From contig JAWPHD010010247.1 in NCBI GenBank assembly GCA_037043455.1, positions 31,663 to 95,662 of the forward strand: a stretch of DNA of 64,000 nt. Direction: 5' to 3'. The DNA is from Cyrtodaria siliqua (taxonomy: Eukaryota; Mollusca; Bivalvia; Adapedonta; Hiatellidae). Of the stretch, positions 63,925 through 64,000 are shown piece by piece. Every line of letters starts with the position of its first letter. Positions within the stretch are counted from its first letter, which is position 1. The position numbers and the translations under genes were made by a program. A model generated the notes under the pieces. That model made no database searches and was not told the DNA's origin. It saw only the letters and a program-made list of their open reading frames with translations.

Positions 63925-64000
63925 GTAGGTACTTGTTACTCAAAATTATTTTTGATAAGTTTGTCTTAAAGTCAATTGCAGGGCAAGTTTAACATAAAGG

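Overview
The window is invertebrate genomic DNA, most likely from a bivalve mollusc. It is AT-rich and intron-heavy, and it carries tRNA-derived SINEs and non-autonomous Helitron/Helentron-like elements of the bivalve 'pearl' type: tandem cores of about 150-170 bp and a hairpin just before a CTAG or CTTG end. I see no prokaryotic gene structure, rRNA, functional tRNA, CRISPR array or intact transposase or reverse transcriptase gene. The phylum call rests on repeat style and domain content and was not checked by database search.

One gene spans the whole window on the + strand and continues off both ends. I resolve 21 internal exons (4,038 bp, 1,346 codons, about 6% of the sequence). All have GT-AG introns and mutually consistent phases, almost always phase 1. 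The encoded product is an extracellular mosaic protein. From the N-terminal side it has three HYR (hyalin repeat) + sushi/CCP pairs (353-11854), a 173-residue six-cysteine module I do not recognise (15801-17421), seven ephrin-receptor-like/GCC2_GCC3 cysteine modules with one exon each (19174-31506), six EGF-like modules (33410-61209) and a PAN/apple module (63691-63924). The closest familiar architecture is the SVEP1-like group of sushi/HYR/ephrin-receptor-like/EGF proteins, probably adhesive, matrix-associated or immune-recognition proteins. Function is inferred from domains only.

The introns are extraordinary. About a third of the window is tandem minisatellite, with a different unit in almost every intron (18 to 78 bp, up to about 68 copies). 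The most striking observation is that several arrays are built from the gene's own exon-intron junctions. The donor of exon 3 is repeated about 54 times. Exon 15 has its acceptor repeated about 10 times upstream and its donor about 26 times downstream. The donor of exon 16 is repeated about 48 times. The end of exon 20 has just two copies. The acceptor of exon 2 is surrounded by old degenerate copies. The gene therefore contains long arrays of near-identical potential splice sites. Other arrays, at 7857-8628 and 50740-52385, also carry a donor-like GTGAGT or GTAAGT in each unit.

The rest of the introns is mobile-element debris: four SINE-like families, at least four Helitron-like families, several fold-back or TIR MITEs (two of the mobile elements sit directly against a 3' splice site), a Tigger-like TA-flanked element nested in a MITE whose empty-site sister copy is also in the window, and about 18 poly-C-rich units with strong G-quadruplex/i-motif potential (38150-42630).
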